From NCBI GenBank assembly GCA_958496175.1, contig OY292276.1, positions 24,260,001-24,324,000 of the forward strand: a stretch of 64,000 nt of DNA, in the 5' to 3' direction. Source of the DNA: Sisyra terminalis. Its lineage: Eukaryota > Arthropoda > Insecta > Neuroptera > Sisyridae. The position numbers and the translations under genes are program-made. This document shows, piece after piece, positions 59,501 to 64,000 of this stretch; within the stretch, counting starts at the first letter, position 1; each line of letters opens with the position of its first letter. The notes beneath the pieces were generated by a model. That model saw only the letters and a list, made by a program, of their open reading frames with translations, ran no database searches and was not told the origin of the DNA.

Positions 59501-60378
59501 ACAAAAGGATTTTTAGCGAACATCTTAAAAATATTTTGATTCTGTAAAAATATTTACTCCAGCTCCACCGACTAGTGGAACTTGTTGAAGATTCTTTCTA
59601 TGTTTTCCTGGTGTATCTATCGATGTTAAAATATCTTCAATTTTCTGTTCAGGATAAATTCCCATTTTAGTAACATTTAATGGAAAAATATTTGATATTT
59701 GGTAGATGTCATAAAGAGTAAAAGAGTTGTTGTGGTTATTTTCTATCCAAATTATTTGACTATCCACACGAGGTTCGATTAAAAGCATTAATTCATAGCC
59801 ATTGGATCCAAACTAAAATTCATAAATAAAAAAAAATAGAAATATCTTCAAATGTTAATAGATATTTTATAAATTTTACTTCAATTGAAGAAGTTTCATT
59901 ATGAAAATCTGAAAATACCCAATGGTTTATGTCTGTAAACTTAAAAAGATCTCTACCCTAAAATCAAAAATAAAAAATTATCAATTATTTGATTTGAGAA
60001 GAAGGAAAAGTGGTTACCTCCAAAATCAAATCTTCAACTCCGGGACAACTGGAATCCACAATGATTCCTTCATGGTGATATTGGTTTACATCTTCAAAAT
60101 AGCTATCCTGGGGCATGGAAACAATACTCAATTGCAAATAACTGCTCAAGAAATTTTTAGTCAATTTTCGATATTCTTCTGAAAAACTTGTTTTAGGACT
60201 TTTGTTATATTTTGGATATTTATTAATTCTCACCAAATGTTGAGCACAAGTAGGCCGTAATCACGCTAATTGATTTGGATTTATAAATATCTCGTAAAAT
60301 TTCCGAATGTATTGAGCTTGAATGAGCTGTTTTGAAAATAAGGGCCATATAAACTATAAATGTAAGTGCCCGCGCCAT
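56558..60378 (-). CDS. Ionotropic receptor 6 (IR75-type)
   Basis: Eleven exons (60234-60378, 60018-60178, 59880-59957, 59558-59812, 59376-59491, 59146-59319, 57576-57793, 57297-57505, 57113-57235, 56896-57044, 56558-56831) encode 633 aa. Domains as in the other members: signal peptide, N-terminal region, split ligand-binding domain, first helix with TFLTGAICQQG pore, FFYTSYSANIVALLQTP helix, third helix ALHVIIYGTICAIAVLFIEI. Exons 2-10 match IR-5 in length exactly. The 5' half resembles IR-5 and the 3' half resembles IR-7, introns included. Intron 6 (57794-59145) carries a hAT-like MITE also present in IR-7. Confidence 0.87.
58088..58278. mobile_element. hAT-like MITE in IR-6 intron 6
   Basis: Left end caatgcttatcaaacttctt and reversed right end cagttcttctcaaactgggg, the CAGTGCTTCTCAAACT type of hAT terminus, with a typical gggttgcgcccccag next to the right end. 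A counterpart sits at the same place in IR-7 (63050-63226). Confidence 0.65.
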
Positions 60379-61195
60379 TTTGTGAAAGAATAAAATATAA
60401 TTTGAATCTTTTACTTCGAATAAGTGGTTTTGATTGATTTTAAAATCGTGTGTTTTCTTTCCAATTTGTAAAGATTTAAAATAATAACGTAATTGTATTT
60501 GAATAACAGAAAATTATGCCTTTTAATATAAACTTTTTAAAATAATAGTGATACTTTTTCGAATATAGTATATCGTGAAGGATATACATATGAGACATAT
60601 TCAGTTTGGAAATATGTCTATCATATGCGGTTTACTCCCCAGACCTGGGTCCTTCAGGTTAATACTTATTTGCGTTGATGAGTCATGCACATGCTGAGTA
60701 TCACTATAAATCTTATAAAGATATACAAGAATGTCTTGATGACTTCTTTTGCTCATAAGATGACCAATTTTTTTGGCATTGTATCCAAAAATTATCAAAA
60801 AGATGACAAAAAATTTAAAGTTAATAGAGGGAGTTGTTTTAAATAAAATAAGTATTTCCATGTAAAAAATGGAAACATTTTTCAGAAAAAAAATAGTTTT
60901 TAATATTATAACGCCAAGTTTATTAAATATTGATACTACTATTTGAATTACAGAAGTTCATACAAAATCAAAAATTATAATTACAAATTGTATATTTGTA
61001 TTCTTTCAATAAATCAAGCAGCTTTATTAATTTTAAGAGATAAGAAAAATAATTATTGAAGCAAATCAGGTAATTACACACAAGTTCAATTATAATTTTA
61101 TCACATTTTTTCATATACAACATTATTTAAGTATCTGATATCCTTGAATTAAATTTGATATTTTCCAGTTAAATTTTTTTTTTCATTCTTAAACA
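60379..61195. other. Spacer upstream of IR-6
   Basis: The first 160 bp match the upstream region of IR-5 and are the likely shared proximal promoter. The remainder is AT-rich; the frame at 60601-60861 (-) has no recognisable motif. Confidence 0.45.
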
Positions 61196-61473
61196 ACTAG
61201 AAAGATATTTTTTCTTTCGACGTAATTTGAATGAAATACATTCGAGATACTTTTGATTTTTGAGACAACTAAAAATTCAATGGAAAACACAATGATAGCA
61301 CAAATTGTCCCATAAATAGTTTAGACTTAGGTATATGTAAAGCAGTTTTCATTTATGCGTTAAATCCCACGCTAAGATAACTAAAAGAAATGATCACACT
61401 TTGGTTTTCGAGGGACCTATTATTTCAGTCCATCATTGGGGAGCTGTTTGATCAATCAACCAATTACTTGAAG
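61196..61473 (-). pseudogene. Relic terminal exon of an ionotropic receptor
   Basis: The stretch aligns along its length with exon 11 of IR-6 and IR-7 (shared ttctttcgacgtaatttgaa, gcacaaattgtcccataaat, cttgaag acceptor region) but has insertions (around 61320-61345), deletions and stops. It is a decayed duplicate of the last exon, about 100 bp past the stop codon of IR-7. No other exons of this copy are seen. Confidence 0.75.
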
Positions 61474-61572
61474 AAAATTTTTTCGACTACAAATAATATG
61501 CAATATTAACAAAAATATACATTTGATAGCTTGCAAACTCAATGAAATAATGTTTAAATGATTTTTTTCCCC

Positions 61573-64000
61573 CTAGGTACATCGGAAATTATTTCTATTT
61601 TTCATTCCCCGTAATTTGAATGAAATAGTTTTGATACGTTTTCGATTTATAAAATTAACTAAAATTTCAATGAATAAAATAACGATTGCGCAAATAGTTC
61701 CGTAAATAATCACATGGAGAGCAGGTTTAAATTCGCTGAGACCCACACTAGCGAAACCACTGTTTGAATTATCACATTTAGGCTTTTGAAGGACCCATCG
61801 ATGCGCTGTCCGGTCAATCAAACCAACTTCCCGTTGCCACCGTAATCTTCAAAACATTTGTAAAAGAAAAGCTTTAAATCAATATAAATCAAAGTTTATT
61901 TATTGTGGTACCTTTGTTTGAATAAATCTTGGTATGGTGAATTTTTAACGATTGGCATTGCCTGAATAGGAAACCGAATTATTTCAATTTCGGTCAAATC
62001 ACATTTTTCATTTTCGGTGTAATTGTAGCTCATGTAATTGTAGGCAAACGTTGTGTCTACCTAAAATGAAGATTGCTATAAGATTTATATTTCCAAAGAT
62101 CTTCATAAAAAAGTGTAATACTTGATACCTGAAAGGCAAATAAGCCTTTTTGAACATTCTTCATTCCAACTGCTGGATGCATAAATGGTCCGTTAGGCCG
62201 ATTAGCTAATTTGGTTCGAAAAAGTTTCTGAATGTCGGGATATTTGCTGTTCTGAATCATAAAAGTTAGTCATTACAAATCCTCCATTTAATTTTACACT
62301 CATAATTAACCTCCAGAAAAACATGATTATATTGTATATCCTGAGCTCCCATGTCCAGAGGACTTTGAATCAAATCTTCCAGAGTTTTAATCGCTGTACT
62401 TGGAGTTTGTAGCAATGCAACAATATTTGCAGAATATGATGTATAAAAAAACACCGAAGAAATAAACATTAAGAGAAAAATTGTTCTTGCTGAGATATTA
62501 GTCGGATTTAACGACGAGCCTTGAATTATTTTTAATTTTTAAAAATCAATTATTTGCACATTGTGTAAAATAAGGTGAGCATAGGATTAATACCTTGTTG
62601 GCAAATTGCTCCCGTTAAAAATGTGAAAACATCTGCATATGTTATATCAGAATCAGAATCACGTTTTCTTACGTCCCAAATGTGAATCAAGAATGTTGAA
62701 GCTATAAAAATGCATAATCCAAAACAGCAAATCCAAACCATAATATCGAATGGCAAAATGAAAATATTGCTTATCGACGACAACGGTGGTCGTCGGAACA
62801 TAACTCGAACTCTGAAATAGAATAAAACTCATTTGAAATATAAAAAAACGATAATCATATATAAGTTAAAATAAGATTTCGAGTTTTCATTGTTATTTTA
62901 AATTACTCATAGTTATAATTATATCAGGTTTAAAACAGTAGCTTACACTAGCTATGAACTCGGATCATTTTGAGAAGTAAAAGATAAAATATTTTTGTTT
63001 AGAGGAGTCGGAGTCGGTGTTGGAGCCAACAGAGTTTATACTATTCAAGCAGTGCTTATCAAACTTCTTCATACTACGGTCTCCTATATTTTAAATTTTA
63101 GACTTTAGTGTCCAACAGTACTTTACTTATGTTCTATTAATTATTATTAAAGAAATATTTCGCGGTTTCCTGGCAAGAGCTCTTGGGCACCCTAGGAAGC
63201 TGGGCTCCCCAATTTGAGAATCACTGATATACAGAATTAACGGTCTTTTGTATAGTACCACATATGAAAACTTAATATATACTTTTAGAAACCCATGTAT
63301 TTAGTTCCAAGACTTAGGTCGGCTGCACACTGTAGCGAACAACCATCTTTATACAAAACATTTCTTTAGAGCTGCATATATGTCCAACTATGCATTGAAG
63401 TAGTAAAGGAGGCCGCCCATGTACATTCGGGGGTAACTGGTCGCTAGTTCAAAAATATATTAAACTAATAATTAAGTATCGTATATTTGTAAAATAAAAT
63501 AGAAAATTATGAATTTTCAATACTTTCACTTTAATACTTTAATACTCCACTTCTTTGTTCGTGGAGAACGATTAGTAAACTCCACATTCTTCATTTTACT
63601 AGAGACCCCATTAATTTAATAAATGTGTGTACAAAAAAATACCATACCTTACTTGCCTTACTTGAATGGTTTCTGAAACGAATTCTATAATTCGCATTCG
63701 TTCTCGTGTCATCAGAACACCAACAAACCCAATATCCAATTCTCTGCGCTGAAACATCCCCATCAGGCCGTCAAAAATACCTGTGTTATTTATTTCCCAG
63801 CCAAAAACGTTTGTAATATTAATGGTGATACTGAAAAAATAGCATTATTTAATTTCTACAATTTATCTAAAGATTGTTACTTTTACTTAATATTCAAATC
63901 TTGAACCATAAGCATTGCTAGTGGGTAATTTCTTTTTGTAAAAGTATCGAATTGACGCTTTCGTAGATCATCCATAAACGTGAATTCCTGAGGGTAGACA
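61573..64000 (-). CDS. Ionotropic receptor 7 (IR75-type), partial at window edge
   Basis: Exons 5-11 are in the window (63887-end, 63648-63830, 62594-62811, 62311-62519, 62129-62251, 61912-62060, 61573-61846); by comparison with IR-6, exon 5 should begin 2 bp beyond the edge and exons 1-4 lie outside. The pore loop TFLTGAICQQG, FFYTSYSANIVALLQTP and the third helix are intact. Exon 6 has a 9-bp in-frame duplication at its 3' end relative to IR-6, if the GTATGG donor is used (183 instead of 174 bp). The region around exons 8-10 is almost identical to IR-6, introns included. Confidence 0.85.
63050..63226. mobile_element. hAT-like MITE in IR-7 intron 6
   Basis: Left end cagtgcttatcaaacttctt and reversed right end cagtgattctcaaattgggg. 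Same element, same position and same flanking sequence as the one in IR-6 intron 6, so it was inserted before the two genes were duplicated. Confidence 0.7.

Noticed and set aside
1..64000. CRISPR arrays, operons, bacterial promoters or riboswitches
   Set aside because: The window is eukaryotic with spliced genes; regular spacer-repeat structures are absent and the phased repeats seen are transposon or heat-shock-element related.

Overview
The window is AT-rich nuclear DNA from an insect. The evidence is three insect-type prophenoloxidase (PPO) genes, a head-to-tail array of insect ionotropic receptors (IRs), short GT-AG introns, and a dense load of eukaryotic transposons (a tRNA-derived SINE, hAT, MULE-like, CMC-like and foldback elements, non-LTR remnants, a solo LTR). 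Order and species cannot be fixed from the sequence alone; a holometabolous insect is a reasonable guess. All exon boundaries given here are predictions made by hand from GT-AG signals, reading frame and comparison between paralogues. Many exon lengths agree exactly between paralogues, which supports the models.

Layout. 1-2.4 kb: transposon debris. 2.48-3.63 kb (-): a four-exon carbohydrate sulfotransferase. 4.0-5.3 kb: a hAT-like element carrying an LTR-like insert with a heat-shock-element array and TATA box. 5.5-8.2 kb (+): the C-terminal two-exon part of an XK-related membrane protein. 10.4-24.7 kb (-): three complete tandem PPO genes, each with ten exons of matching length (683, 682 and 682 aa). 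24.9-64 kb (-): seven tandem IR genes of the IR75 type, six complete (627-643 aa) and one running off the right edge, plus one relic IR terminal exon.

How they work together. The PPOs are copper zymogens of the melanisation response. The IRs are ligand-gated cation channels of chemosensory neurons, made of a split ligand-binding domain around three membrane segments and a pore loop. Nothing suggests the two families share a pathway; they are neighbours, but closely so: the IR-1 stop codon lies only 175 bp from the PPO-C start codon on the same strand.

Most notable non-genic items: a near-perfect inverted repeat of two 302-bp arms inside an IR intron; two copies of an LTR-like repeat with GAA triplets spaced at exactly 10 bp just upstream of a TATA box; a SINE family with at least eleven copies, one of which has been invaded three times by other transposons; and signs of gene conversion among IR-5, IR-6 and IR-7.
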